A stretch of DNA of 64,000 nucleotides from Catonia carolina (Eukaryota; Arthropoda; Insecta; Hemiptera; Achilidae): positions 1,499,501 to 1,563,500 of the forward strand of contig JAQMRL010000011.1 of NCBI GenBank assembly GCA_035578175.1, written 5' to 3'. Below, in pieces: positions 13,001-24,697 of this stretch. The first letter of the stretch is position 1. Each line of letters opens with the position of its first letter. Below the pieces are notes generated by a model that saw only the letters and a program-made list of their open reading frames with translations, had not been told where the DNA came from and searched no databases. The position numbers were made by a program, and so were the translations under genes.

Positions 13001-16000
13001 TCTTCTCTCTTCTATTTCCAATTCTTCTATCACTCCCCTGCCTTTTTTATATTATAGTTTCAAGCATTTATTTTGCACAAACCTCCTTGAAACCCCTTTT
13101 TAAGAAAACCGTTAATTAATTATTTGTCAAATTCTTGACAAATAACCAAAATCATAGATTTTGTCTAAAATCATTTAAGATGTAATTTAATATAGGTAGT
13201 TCTATGACTTCTATTTACTTCATTTTTTTTAAAAATATTTGAACAATTTCCTCACAAAATTTGTTTAGTGTTTATATTATTTTGTTATTAAAACATTAAA
13301 CAAAAAAACTCTTTAGACAAAAGACTTTATGACTTAGTTCTTTTTTATGTTTATTAGTACTTTAATCGAGGTTTTATGGAAATAAATATTTATATGTTAA
13401 TAAACCCTGAAAATTTTCACTATCTTTAAAAAATTCTGATTGAAATTTAAATAGTTTAATTAAGGAGACCCGTGTGAAATTATTAGTAAATATTAAAATG
13501 TTAGTTTCTTCATTCATGTATCATATTGTAAGTCACACGGTGTTAATAAATTTAATTTTTGTAGGTGTACGAGAAGAAGAAAATCAGGATGATGGTAATC
13601 AAGGAGGCGAACCACCGGAACCTCCAGGAGATGGCGACGGAGGTGGTGATAATGGAGGCGGTGGTAATATAGAAGAAAATTCAATAGAACAAAGGTTACG
13701 GCCTTTACCAGACCTTGTAGCAGATTTAGAATCAACGAGTCAAAATACTTCCGTTCCTTCTGGTCATCTTAGAAGAGCTTCTCGACAGCCTTCAACGACT
13801 GTACCTAGACCTCCAGTAAGGCGCCGTAGTCATCGTCGTAGTTCCTCGCCCAGGACAAAGTCCTGTTGCGCCCTAAAATTCTCTCATTCACTCAAATCGT
13901 CCTCCGAGAATTGGGTTCTTGTGGGACATGAATTGAGGAAGATTGCGGAGGAGTTTAGAGCGTCTTATAGAAAAGAGGTAAGTTTAAAATAAATTTATAA
14001 CAAATCCACTAAGATAACCTAGTTTGCAAGTTTTTATGTTTTACTATTGCGTCAATTCTAACTCACTACAATGGTTATTGAGAGGAAGTTGTGCCAAATG
14101 TTTGGAAGAAATCAGATAGTGAACAGGGAAGGTTTTTGTCGTTCCATTACGGAGTTGACAAGTATTTCAACGGCCCCAGAGGCCCGTATGTTAAGGGTTC
14201 CAATCACATTAGGAGCGCAAACCAATCTGTTCGTACAGCATCCAATTTGCTCCTCATGTCCTCAAATGGTCTAGTTTTAATCGTGACTGTCACATTTTTG
14301 ACAAGAGTCACCCTTCTTCTTTTTGTCTTTCCTCCGCCCCTTTTTAAGGTTGACCCTAACTATAGATAAGTAAGCGTTGCCATTTTATGGCAGTCCGTAG
14401 CGCTGCGTTGTGATCGTAAACTGTGTACGTCTGTCAATCACTGCCTCTTAGTTCTATTATGGGGTGAGAGGTTATACAATGCCTTCTCGCCTTCTCCATT
14501 AATGATACCGTTCTTTTGCTTCTAAGTAACAACCCAAACCTATTCAACGCAACCGTTCTATTTCTTGCAGCTCTTAAATACATCTGTCTCTTTCTAATTC
14601 TATCGCCTTTATTCTACTTTCTGCTTGTACTTACTGAAGTGAAGCCGTGACAATGTGAGTAGTTGAGGTTTATAGTTATTGTCCAATTGCACTGCTAGCT
14701 GTTTACTAGTTAGCGGTTCTCTACTCTCTTTTAACAGCTATACTCAACACGCCTACGAGGGAAGTTAACGAAGTTGGTTTTCTATTTCTCTCATTCTTTC
14801 TTTCTCCATATCTTTTAACATAATTCGTTCTTTGTCCGTCCTTTCTTTTGTCCAGACTTGTCTGGATTAAATGGATTTCTTCTTAAGTATCATTATTACA
14901 TCAATTTAAAATACTGTACATGAACGAGGTCATTTTCCTATTTAGCAATTATAATAACGTACCACTATTGTAATACTGTGTGCTACGTCTCATTTAAATC
15001 ATCCAACTTATTAACATTAAAATACTACTGGGATCATTAAGACCGTATTTTCTTCTTTAATAATAGCGTGTTGTTTGACTGTAACATTCTGTTGTAATTT
15101 AAATTAATCCATGAGAAATAATAAATAATGTAGGGTTACTTACCTAATTTGAAGAAATTTATTTTTTTAATTTGATAAAGAAATAATTCATTACATAACT
15201 TATATCTCCATTATAGAAATATTTTCGCTACCTTCTAAATTATACTGTTGATCGGTGAAAATTCATAAAATTTTGTGAGTTTTGTATCAATATTATTTAT
15301 GAAATAAGATATGTACCTAAATAAACAATTTCCGTCATCATAACGACCTTTAAAAAATAATGAACTTTGCAACATTGGCACTAGCATAGTAACACCGTTC
15401 AAACTTGTTTAATTATTTTGTAATTTACTTCGCTAAATGTCGTTATAACTTTGATAACAATTAACATACTTATTACAATAACAATTTTTATTTTCGGATT
15501 TTCTGCAGAATCCTGAAAGTGTCCCCTCTTTATAACCATGTAAAATATTTTAAAAATCCGTTCGGTAAAACTGTATTTTAATAGAGTTAAGGACAAAGAG
15601 AATCTCCATTTAAAATTAATTAACTGATTTTGCGTTTTAAATTGGTATATTATTTAAAATAACTTAATTTTATAAGAATTTTATTTTTATATTTATCACG
15701 GGTTACAAATAACCGTGATATAGAGACTGAAAATCGTATGTGGGAATCGAATTTCATATTATTTGTAACATTGTGTTAATTTACGAATGTTACATTACGT
15801 GTGATTAGTTACAAAATATGAAGACAAATTTTTAGCTTTTAAAAATCTATAAAGTATTTGTATAAAAAAATATAAAAACCCTCACTGATTTATTCACGAA
15901 TTGTTAATAAAACACAAATTCTTTAACTTCTGATAACCTATTATCTAAAATTCATCACATTTGTTCTTTTTTGAACAGAAAGATATACAATGTTGTATTT

Positions 16001-19000
16001 TCATTTCGATGACTTGAACCAAAGAGGTGAAATTTGGTGGCTACCTTGAAGAAATAAATAGTATTTCTTTACCATCCCTAAAGCTACTGTTCTATAAATT
16101 AGAAATCACAGTTACCTAGGATTCCAGTTACCTAGAAATCGTAAAAGGTGTAGTAAAACGGGAAAATTGAGAATTAATGCAACTCCTTGAGGCTTGAAAG
16201 GTATACAAAACCTTTCTATATCATGATTTTTTCCCTAATGTGTGTACGTTCCAATCTGTTCAATTTAAGAAACATAAGCAACCCCATGACCCAATGAGTT
16301 GAGTATGATATGTATGACGTGTAAAGGAGGTTCGGTTTTGTACAGACTCAGGCTGACCATTTCCGAGAGCGTATGGTTAATTAAGATACCAACCATCAAA
16401 GTACACCGGTAAATCCCATCTCGTACTCAAACCTGTATTTAAAAGTAACTACTTTTACGAGGATTTGAACCACGGAACCTTCGTCTCCGAAAAGCGATGT
16501 ATAAAATATAAAAATTAAAATTCTTAATATTTGTTTGCAGCGTTTAATCTTCAAGTTTTTATTTAATTTAAGGGTGATTAGGCGTACATATTTTGGCTAG
16601 CTTTCTGTAAATTTTCTGTCGAATATTATTTTAACTCGTGAACATTAAAATATGTTTTCTTATGTTTGTCAGGTTAGGTAATAATATATTTTATGTAGTC
16701 CATTTTTTATTCTCATTATGATTAGGTATACTATATACAGGCCATTCGCTTAAAAAACGTGTGTTTATTATTTATTCTTCGTGTCGATGTTATACGTTGT
16801 TTCTCCTTAGAATTCAGTTTAGGGGACGAAGACTCTTTTGTAGTCAGTTGCTTTTGCTTAACAGATACAGTAGGAAAGCGAACGCGCGCGTGTTGTGTTC
16901 TGTTGATTGTACTCAATTGGTTGAAGTGTGCCCTCTGGTTTATATAGAACGATGAAGGGTGAAGAAGAAGTAGAAAGAGGTTAGGCTTTACAAACTAGTG
17001 GTAATGGTAAGAGTGGAACAGTACATTCAACTGCTTCTAAGGACACTGCTCCTGCCTGCCTGCTCTTGTCTTCTACTTTTTATACGTTTTTTTGCTATTG
17101 CCTTCCAGCTGTACTTCTTGTACTGTTTGCTTGCTTGTACTTTCTTTTATCCTTTCCTTTTTTATCAGTTTACTTCATTACATTATATTATGTCTTGTCT
17201 TACACTTTAACATGATCTACTTTTTATTTGTTTATTTTATTTATTTATAAAATTTCCATTTGTCTTCTCTACTAAATCATATATCTCGAAGCTATGTTTT
17301 TAATTTTGGTTAAATAAAATTTTATTCTCTTTGCCTTACCATTGAATTAATAGTAGGCCTACTTTAGATCCTACTTTCAAAATTATTAATCACTCAAAAT
17401 ATCGAACTGTTAACATTAATTTAAAAAAATGTTCATTGTGTTAAAATCTATTGTTTTATTATAAATCCTTACATTCTATCTTGTTTTTTTTTGGGGGGGG
17501 GGAGGTGTTTGGGGATTTCTTTGGCGTGATTTTTAACAGGAAAAATACACCCTTCTAGTGTCAACTCGTCTAGGTCGCTGCACAAAGTATTGTAGTCTAT
17601 GGAAACTTTTTTTTCAAAGAAATTTTCTTTCAGTTGGCTTACCTGAACCCAATTTATCAACTCTGAAATTTTATGCATTTCTAAACAATATTTATTTTAT
17701 TCTTTACATTTATTTATACCTACAAATCCTTAAGTCCTCACTTTCAGGTAGCCAAGAAAGCCAAATTTCAGCTCATTTGTTCTTTAGCGGTTAAAATACA
17801 AACTAAAACATTTGTATTGCAATTATTTACGTCTTAAGGGGAAAAGGGACCAAAATCCCTAAGGCAATCTATTTTTTCTAAAATTTTCCAAAAGCTACAG
17901 TTCTGAAAATTGAGATGCGTATTCTGTAACTCACACATAGCAAAGTCAAGCATTTAAATTTTAAACTGACAAATTTTTTTCCGAAGTGTTAAAAGTTTTG
18001 AAAGGAATTAATATTATTTTTACACTTTCCTGAAGTAAAGGTAAAGGATTCTTAAAAGAATCCTTTGATGATATATAAGATATAGATATGATGTATAAAA
18101 ATATCTCATGCGTTTAAATGTGTAGAAAAAGGCTATCAACCTAAAAATAATAAATTTAATATTATTTATATTCCTTCCGGAAGAAATATAGCTAAAAAAA
18201 TCTGGAAGTAATTTTATATTGATATTCAGAAAAATGTGGAGTGAAACCGGGAAAAAGAATAAAACTGGTTATTTGATGCACCCCTATGAGGCTAGCAATA
18301 ATACTAAGCACAGCGAGGGAGGAATTGCTTGTATAATTAATTTACGAAACACAAATTCTACTTTTTTTAGAGATATAGTTAAGTTTTTTGTTAAATTCAA
18401 CTTAAATTTCCCCAAACTGATGATAATGTATGAATTTTTGATACCATAATATAATATATATCTAACAATAAAAACAGAGAATATTTTTGCTAAAAAATCG
18501 GATGTTTGAATTTAATAATGCACTGTACGTGTAGTAATGAAGTTTAAATTGAAGATGATGTATTATGCTGGTTAAGTTAACAAGATCAAGATAACCTATT
18601 GTAGCCTATTTAATTTTACTGTACTATTTTATACACTGCCTTCTTAATTTACATCTACAATCTTCCTCATCACTATTACTGCTATATCATTACATAATGA
18701 AACAATTTAAATAATACCATCTGCTGGAAAAGAGTAAAGTAACATGTTCATAATATGCAATAATAATCTGCACACTTTGTTAGATTTGAATGTATTAAGA
18801 GTTTTATATTCTTGTTTATATTTTGTACTAGTCATATCTTTCAGAAAATCTTTAATTTTTTCTTTTTTAGAACTCGCAACCCCTCTCACGTTTTGCGCAT
18901 CCCGGCAAACTAAACTTTAAGCGTTTAACTTCTCACATAACCTTGCATTGTTTCGGAACAGAATAACTATTTGCATCCTATTAATTTCACTCTTATTTCG

Positions 19001-20390
19001 ATTTTTCTTTTTTTTTCTTTTATGACCACATAGGATCACTTTAGTCATTTTGGATTTCTTCGTCTGGATTGAATTTCTTCTTCTTGCTGTTCCAAAAATT
19101 TTTCATATTTTCAGATATTATTTTCCTTAGTTCATCTGAACAAACCCCAATTGTGCGTTTGACTGTTTTGGTAGTTAATCGAACTTTGTGACTTCCCATT
19201 AACTGTTTATACCAAGGTGTATGTTGCGTTAGGTCCTTCATGGTTAGGTCGAGTTAATTATATTTTATTATTTATATTTCTATTTTATTATATAATCTAT
19301 ATTATATATTTCTATTCTGATGTCTGTCTGTGCTTTCTATTTCATCGAATCCTATTCATTTCAGTTTTTTTTAGCGCAACTGGCTTCTACGCCGGTGTCT
19401 CGGGTTCGATTCTCGGTCAGGTCTGGCATTTTTTCATCACTCATTTTCGTATACATCACCCTTCACCATTATTATTTCTGCATTAGCAGAAATTGCAAAA
19501 AAGTCAGACGTAAACAAAAAAATATTTTTTTAAAGTTTGTTTCTACAATTATTATTTATTATCTACACACTTCACTTTATTCTTTAATACACGTTACCAT
19601 TTTATCCTTTGATACGTGTTAAATCTCTATTTTGAATACTCCAAAAGTTTATTTCTTCACTTAAATTTAGTTTATTTAGTTCTTTCTGCGGTTCCCTTAC
19701 ATTCTTCTCCGCTGCTCATTTGCAAGTAACTTACTTCATGCATCATGAAATAACGAACCCTGGTTATTTCATGGAGGGAAGAAAGTTACGTCCAACCATA
19801 CTTTGAATGTTTATTAATTTATTTTTTAAGTATTTACGGTTCAGCTGATCTGAATTAAAAATTCTGAAATCTATAACTAGGCAACAAACACATAAGAGCA
19901 ATCACCATTCAAACATATTAACATTAAAAGGATCAATATCCTCATTTATTTTGTCAACTATATTCTTATAATTGATTTACTATTGTTCAAGGAATCCTTA
20001 TCGAATCATTATTAATAAAGAAAATCAATATGCACACAATTTTTATTTTATTTAATTAAGTGACATGTCACATTTTTTTAGAAGACAGGCAATTGCATAT
20101 TGAAAGCAAAATGTACAAATAAAACTAATTAGTATTGAAAACAGTTATTTTGTCTGCAATCAGTATGAATCACCAATGGAAGGGAGAAATCCGATTTAAT
20201 AAATGATTCAACTAATTTGTAATTTTTTTCTTTTTTGTTTCAGGAAAATGTGAAATTAGTTGAAGAACGGCAAGTAGAAGTTAAAGCATCTAGTTTATTT
20301 TCATTGCTAGTCCCTGCACCATTTAGCAGTTCAATATGGACTACTGTTATTTTACTAGTTGGTTGGAAAATTTTAATGAGAAATCGGTGA
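3935..20390 (+). CDS. Candidate BH3-only (BIM-like) tail-anchored protein, 3 coding exons
   Basis: Joining 3935-4082, 13565-13977 and 20244-20390 gives a 235-residue protein. Both junctions keep frame: AG|GTAGGT to GTAG| in phase 1, and GAG|GTAAGT to TTTCAG| in phase 0. Residues 1-49 are acidic and probably helical (EEDTEEYYRRLDQLLADLYD). Residues 51-85 are Glu/Gly/Pro low complexity. Residues 119-150 are basic and Ser/Arg-rich. Residues 164-187 resemble a BH3 helix, core VGHELRKIAEEF. The four hydrophobic BH3 positions would be V169, L173, I176 and F180, with small A177 and acidic E178 where vertebrate proteins usually have Gly/Ala-Asp. Residues 203-232 are hydrophobic and end in RNR, as in mitochondrial or ER tail anchors. 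Known family: BH3-only proteins bind Bcl-2 relatives and trigger outer-membrane permeabilisation. Inferred: this is an insect member. Glu replaces the canonical Asp, which weakens the call. The start is the first in-frame ATG; upstream codons are open but have no ATG. Confidence 0.68.
4083..8100 (+). other. BH3-like gene, first part of intron 1
   Basis: Very AT-rich. The exception is a GC-enriched island at about 5190-5410 with an open frame of 63 codons from an ATG at 5264 (MVCYTKDRALTPF..), which matches nothing I recognise. It might be an alternative first exon or a decayed repeat. Confidence 0.3.
8120..8212 (-). repeat. SINE B copy, partial (intron 1 of the BH3-like gene)
   Basis: The minus strand shows GGTCTAGTGAATAAAACGCC, TACTGCAAAGCGGAATGTCC and a B box GGATTCCATTCCCGGCTC, matching the SINE B head (tRNA-like with CTACAAAGCGGAAGGTCC). 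Confidence 0.6.
9490..10197 (-). pseudogene. RTE-clade LINE, 3' part of the reverse transcriptase ORF
   Basis: About 230 codons. Visible motifs are FKYLGAVISEGGSMEAEI, VYRAAVRPALVYGSEAWA, EMRMLRWAGG, VRNEHIRG and RMRWYGHVLRR, typical of the C-terminal domain of RTE elements. A one-base frameshift near 10107 separates an upstream DQSKTEYMF piece. The 3' end is a short (GAA)n microsatellite at about 9487-9508, as usual for RTE. 5' truncated, so inactive. Confidence 0.85.
10186..10976 (+). repeat. Repeat R copy 1 (intron 1 of the BH3-like gene)
   Basis: Collinear with copies at 28090 and 30551: ATATCTCAAGAACGGAATAT, ATTTTCATCAGAATCGGTCA, TTCTACAAGATAAAGTAAGT, CTTAATATGCATTTTAGGAC, and an end GTTTCACATTAGATTTT. 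No coding capacity. It directly abuts an RTE LINE fragment. Confidence 0.7.
12126..12238 (-). repeat. SINE A copy, partial (intron 1 of the BH3-like gene)
   Basis: Contains TTTAACGTCCGACTGTTCTG, CTGCTAATGCAGACGGTGAA and a degraded B box GGGATTTGAACCCAA. The A-box side is missing. Confidence 0.65.
13565..13977 (+). CDS. BH3-like gene, coding exon 2 (carries the BH3-like motif)
   Basis: Encodes residues 50-187. The acceptor is a T-rich tract followed by GTAG; the donor is GAG|GTAAGT. The exon is clearly more GC-rich than the flanking intron. It holds the acidic Gly/Pro stretch, the RRRSHRRSSSP basic segment and, at the very end, the BH3-like helix at 13906-13977. If the downstream intron is retained the frame reads only four more codons before a TAA. 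Confidence 0.75.
13978..16230 (+). other. BH3-like gene, first part of intron 2
   Basis: About 14050-14800 is GC-enriched, with overlapping frames of 67 and 92 codons (MPNVWKKSDSEQG.. from 14091) and a pyrimidine-rich tract. No good acceptor in the right phase was found, so it was not called as an exon. The rest is AT-rich. Confidence 0.3.
16238..16496 (-). repeat. SINE D copy, 5' head missing (intron 2 of the BH3-like gene)
   Basis: Collinear with 34236-34560 in reverse: GTTCCAATCTGTTCAATTTA, CCCCATGACCCAATGAG, TTTTGTACAGACTCAGGC, GAACCTTCGTCTCCGAAAA. It stops before the A box. Confidence 0.72.
16500..19370 (+). other. BH3-like gene, later part of intron 2
   Basis: A less AT-rich patch at about 16780-17100 has CpG-bearing sequence (GAACGCGCGCGTG) and short ORFs on both strands, none convincing. 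A pyrimidine-rich then G-rich homopolymer (TTTTTTTTGGGGGGGGGG) lies near 17485-17503. Confidence 0.3.
19041..19241 (-). pseudogene. LINE ORF2 extreme C-terminus (probable)
   Basis: The minus-strand frame ends CSDELRKIISENMKNFW, resembling the W.EE.RK..SE.MK.YW motif seen at 48784 and 55541. It lies inside intron 2 of the BH3-like gene. Degraded and short, so the family call is tentative. Confidence 0.4.
19373..19522 (+). repeat. SINE A copy (intron 2 of the BH3-like gene)
   Basis: AGCGCAACTGGCTTCTACGC followed by B box GGTTCGATTCTCGG, then TCTGCATTAGCAGAAATTGC and GTCAGACGTAAACAAAAAAA. Truncated just inside the A box. Confidence 0.72.
20244..20390 (+). CDS. BH3-like gene, coding exon 3 (tail anchor and stop)
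   Basis: The acceptor is a strong pyrimidine tract plus CAG at 20241-20243. The exon encodes residues 188-235: a charged linker (ENVKLVEERQVEVK) and then a hydrophobic segment with IWTTVILLVGWKIL, ending MRNR and a TGA stop at 20388-20390. It was too short to stand out as an independent ORF. Phase 0 matches exon 2 exactly. Confidence 0.72.
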   Translation, partial: ENVKLVEERQVEVKASSLFSLLVPAPFSSSIWTTVILLVGWKILMRNR

Positions 20391-23300
20391 GCGTTATGGC
20401 AATCAAATCGGTAAATCATTACTAATTTAATTTATTGTGAGTCCTACTAATAACACAAATAGATTGTCCATTTTGGTTTCTAACGCTACATCACTACCAG
20501 AAATTTTATGTAGTGTTAAATAATTTTGTCTATTCTTTCAAAGGAATTATGTCTTTTCATATTATTTTTATAATTTAACTATTTAAAAATAGTTCATTTT
20601 TCAAAATTTGATTGAGTTTATTAAAATTGTACTTAATTTATAAATTCTGATTGGTAATAATGTATAAATTTTAATTACTTCTATATAAATTATGTTCATA
20701 AATGTTTTTATTACATAGCTTATTGATGCATAATGTTACCCTCAAGATTTTTTGAAATTTTAAAATTTATTTACAATATTATGTGGTTGGAAGCATACAT
20801 TATGTTTAAACATTAAAATATGTAGTACTTTTTACTTCAAATTAAGTATTGTGTTTTGATTGAATTTTATCAATAATTTTTTAGAAAGTCTTTGTCAATT
20901 AAAAAATAATAGCAATAAATATTAATGTGATTTTTAAAATTAAATGTTTGGCAATACAAAAATTAAATAATAATTAGGAAAGCAATAAAATGTTTTAATT
21001 TGTTACATAGCAACAAAAGTAATTATTTTTAATGTAAATTCAAGATTTTTAATATTCTTAAGGAAGAACTGAGGTGATTTGTCATTTTGGATAACAAAAA
21101 TTGATATTGGTCCTGTATTTTAAATAATTATGTATATTTTTGTAGATTTTAAATGTCCCAGTGGCAAAAATATAATCTGTAGTGACAGTTTTTCTACAGT
21201 AACGCTTTGTGTTTTTATGTTCAAAATTAGTAGCATATAAATCTTTAACAATTAACTTAATTTTTATGATTTATGTCAAAGAAATTTTTATTCGGCCTAA
21301 AATGTTATGAGCAGGTTCATCAGAATATGTTAATGAAAATTGTATATGAATTTATAACAAGACAAATTATTTTTGTTTATAAAATAATTTTTTCCCGACA
21401 TATATGGTAAATATTTAAAAAACATTTAGTAGTATATTTCAATTTCCGTACTAATCTATATTTACTGATACATTTATAAGGAAAACTTAATGATTTTTCA
21501 TATTTTTAAATTAGTCACAACTCTTTTGGAAAAAAATATGCAAATTTTCTTAGATTTACAGATTCTGGCACAAATAAATGATTTATAAAAAGTTTAAATT
21601 TTTAGGTATTGAAATTCTCATTAGAATGTGCTGCAGTTGACAAAAATATGGTTTATTTTTAAAAAAAATCATTATATTTTTACCTCAGTATTACAATATA
21701 TACACCAGTTTTTATGTATTGTATTTTATGGTTTGTAGAAAAAGTCAATATCCTTTATGATTAATTATATATATTATTTTATTAGTTTGATGTTTTAACC
21801 ATTTTATTTTTATTTTAGTTGATGTAAATAATTTTAATTTAGTATTAATTTGTAGTTTAGTGTTTAGTTTTCATGAGTAGTGTGTTTTTTTTTAAGTTAT
21901 AATACATAAAAAATTGATTTATAAAAATTGTATGCTTTCAGCCGTAAATTATCATTGTAATTAATGAAATGTTCCTTTCACAAATGTAAGTTTTTATTAG
22001 TAATACATTAAAAAAAAACATAAACACCAAATTTATTAAAACTTTTTTATTAAATTTCGAATTTAAATTTTGTAAAACAATAACCAATATATTATAACTG
22101 AAATAGTCATTCTAATGTTTATTTTTATGTATTCAATTGCCAGTATATTTTTAGATAAATTAAAATTAAAATTTTATGAAATAATATTTTAAGGACAATC
22201 AGTTTTGTGTTTTGTATATATATATTAATCATAAATTTTAGATGAATTTATTTTTCTTATGTAAAAAATATGTATAGTGTTTTGATTTCATTGTTTTTAG
22301 TTTAGTTTAGTTTAGATTTAGGTAAATATTTGAAACAGTAATATATTGGTTTATTATTATTATTATTTTTTTTGTAATGTAATATTTGTGTAAAATGTTC
22401 CAAAGATGGCTAAACCATTAAATCAAATATTTCAATGATCTCATGTAACGTTATTTTTGAAGTCATACCATTATAATGTCTATTTTGTATTTTTTTTTTT
22501 TTGTAATTTTGGGGTGTGCCGTTTTTGTATTATAGATGTGTATAATAACATAATATTAATTCGAAGGAGAGAGGAAAGATGTGATTTTGGGACACCCTGT
22601 TTGTTATATATTATTATAATTAATTAAATTAATAACATTTTTTTTAATGGATTTATTAATAATTTTATTTTTATAAAATAAATTTTTAATTCATTATTAG
22701 AACAATTTAATTTATTTTTTATTTGTACAATATTTTTATTTTTTAAAATTTAATTTGTACAGTTCTCTTTCTAATTTTTTTCTTTTTTATAATTTTTTCT
22801 TCTTAATGAGTTTCCCAGTTTTTCACAGCTGCATGGAAACTTCTAAAAGTTTTCAGATGATCTCCCATTGTAGAGTAGTTATTACAAATGAGCACAAAAT
22901 TTTGATGTCAAATCATCATCATGATGTATATAATGTGCTCTTCATTTTGTATATAATAAATAATAATTTAGTAATTAAAATTTTAATATTTGGGAAACCA
23001 TTTTTAAATCCTTTTTTAAATTAAAAGAATTAAAACTAATAAATTCTAAATTTTATTATTTATTTTAATATTTTATACGTGCCTACATAATATTTTAAAT
23101 AAATTTTCAGCAAACTTTGATATTAAACATAAATAAATAAAATAAATATCTCATAAAATGTTATTTTTAATAATACATTCATTCGTAATGTGGCCTAGAA
23201 GCATATTGTGATGTGTTTTAAATGTCTTATGAAATAATACTTTTATTAATTTGTAAATTAAAATACAGTAACTTCTCGTTTAATCATATTGTATTCAACC

Positions 23301-24697
23301 AGAAAGATCTTTATAAAGATGATTTTGTGATTAAACCTCACAAAAGCTATGTCAGCGTTATAAAAAAACTGATACCCTTTATAAAAAAAAGTCATGGTGG
23401 CAATTAACTTCTTATTTAAAACTAAACCATGCTTGCAAAACAAGAAAGTGAATTTTCTTTCAAGCTAAAGATCAATCTTCATTTTAATCCTTGTTGTTGA
23501 TTTCCTAGAAAAATATTACAAATTTTTTCCTCGAATTTGTTTTACAGAATAAATTATTGTGTTTGGTATGTACTACAGGTATTTTTCTTTACAAAATTTT
23601 TCGGATTTTTTAATACAAATTTTATACATAGTGATTAAATCCTTCATATTAAATCATTATAAGAACGAAAACAAATCCTATCAAGTTTGATTGTACGAGA
23701 AATTACTGTAATTTTTTTAAATAATAAAAATCGGTGACAACTTATGTACTTTTATTTTTATGTTAAAAGATATATATTGCATTTAGTTAATTTCATTTCA
23801 TTTTATAATTTTCATTATTGTAATTTTTTTGTTAAATTGGTTTCCATAGATTTTTATTTAAATATTTTTGTAAAAAATAAAAATACTTTCTAAAAGTATA
23901 AGCCTTTATTAACTGACTGGTTATTTAATTTTTAAGGATAATATTTGTAAAATATTACCAGATCAGTTGAATATTTGGCAATATTTGTTTATAATAATAA
24001 TAATATTATATATACATAATATATAATATATTGATGTGTTCGCTTGTAAATATATGTGATTGCTGCTTAAGATATTTTTTACTACTATAAATGAGCCGAA
24101 ATTATTTTAATGAATTTTTTTTTATTAAAAGACAGGGGGGCCAAATGAAGATAAAATAAAAAGAAATGGTTGTAAAGTATGGAATGGTTATGAGCAGAGT
24201 GGATTTTTTTTTCGAAATAAAGAATTGATAAAAAGTTTGGTCAGGTTATCCCGCTACTGTTTGCTCTAATATTGTAATAATTATGACGTCTATATATAAA
24301 TATTTTGTGCTTTAAGGGCTGGTCGCGGGATGTCGCCCATCAAAGCGCCACTGTGATGTTACCTGAGCTCAAACGCCTGGTAAATGCCTCTTCCCATGAT
24401 CTCGATAATGAGATCGATCAATCTGACAGTTGATCGTCTCGATTAATTAATTAATATATTATAAAATAGACTTAAGAATAATAAAGATATTAAGTAGTGC
24501 GTTTTAATTATAATATATATATATTTTAATGTCTTTATTATTTTGTTTCCCTAGTCAGTTAAACAATTAATAGACTAGTGGTTATAATAATAAAAGTATA
24601 ATTAAACTTATAAATTAATAATTAATTAAGATGATGATTAGGTTAGATTATTATTAATTACTACTTTCAATTTACTTTGCCTTGTTTTTATGATTTT
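20391..24697 (+). other. AT-rich sequence 3' of the BH3-like gene, possible 3' UTR
   Basis: No convincing coding exon on either strand; the short ORFs are AT-driven. Several AATAAA hexamers occur, the first clear one at 20914-20919 and another near 20986, either of which could end a short 3' UTR. A GC-richer patch at about 24310-24440 with two small hairpins stands out from the background. Whether transcription continues this far cannot be told from sequence. Confidence 0.3.
24398..24435 (+). other. Pair of adjacent short perfect hairpins
   Basis: GATCTC (24398-24403) pairs with GAGATC (24410-24415), loop GATAAT. Immediately after, GATCAA (24416-24421) pairs with TTGATC (24430-24435), loop TCTGACAG. 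They sit in a GC-richer island in AT-rich DNA downstream of the BH3-like gene. Function unknown; six-bp stems can occur by chance. Confidence 0.3.

Noticed and set aside
13733..13764. Possible dynein light chain motif in the BH3-like protein (STSQNTS)
   Set aside because: Vertebrate BIM/BMF carry a K.TQT-type motif. Here the order and key residues do not match, so it is not claimed.
16937..16985. Alternative first exon with ATG near 16952 (MKGEEEVERG)
   Set aside because: A TATATAG lies upstream, but the frame stops after ten codons and the possible donor (GTTAGG) is weak and in the wrong phase for exon 3.
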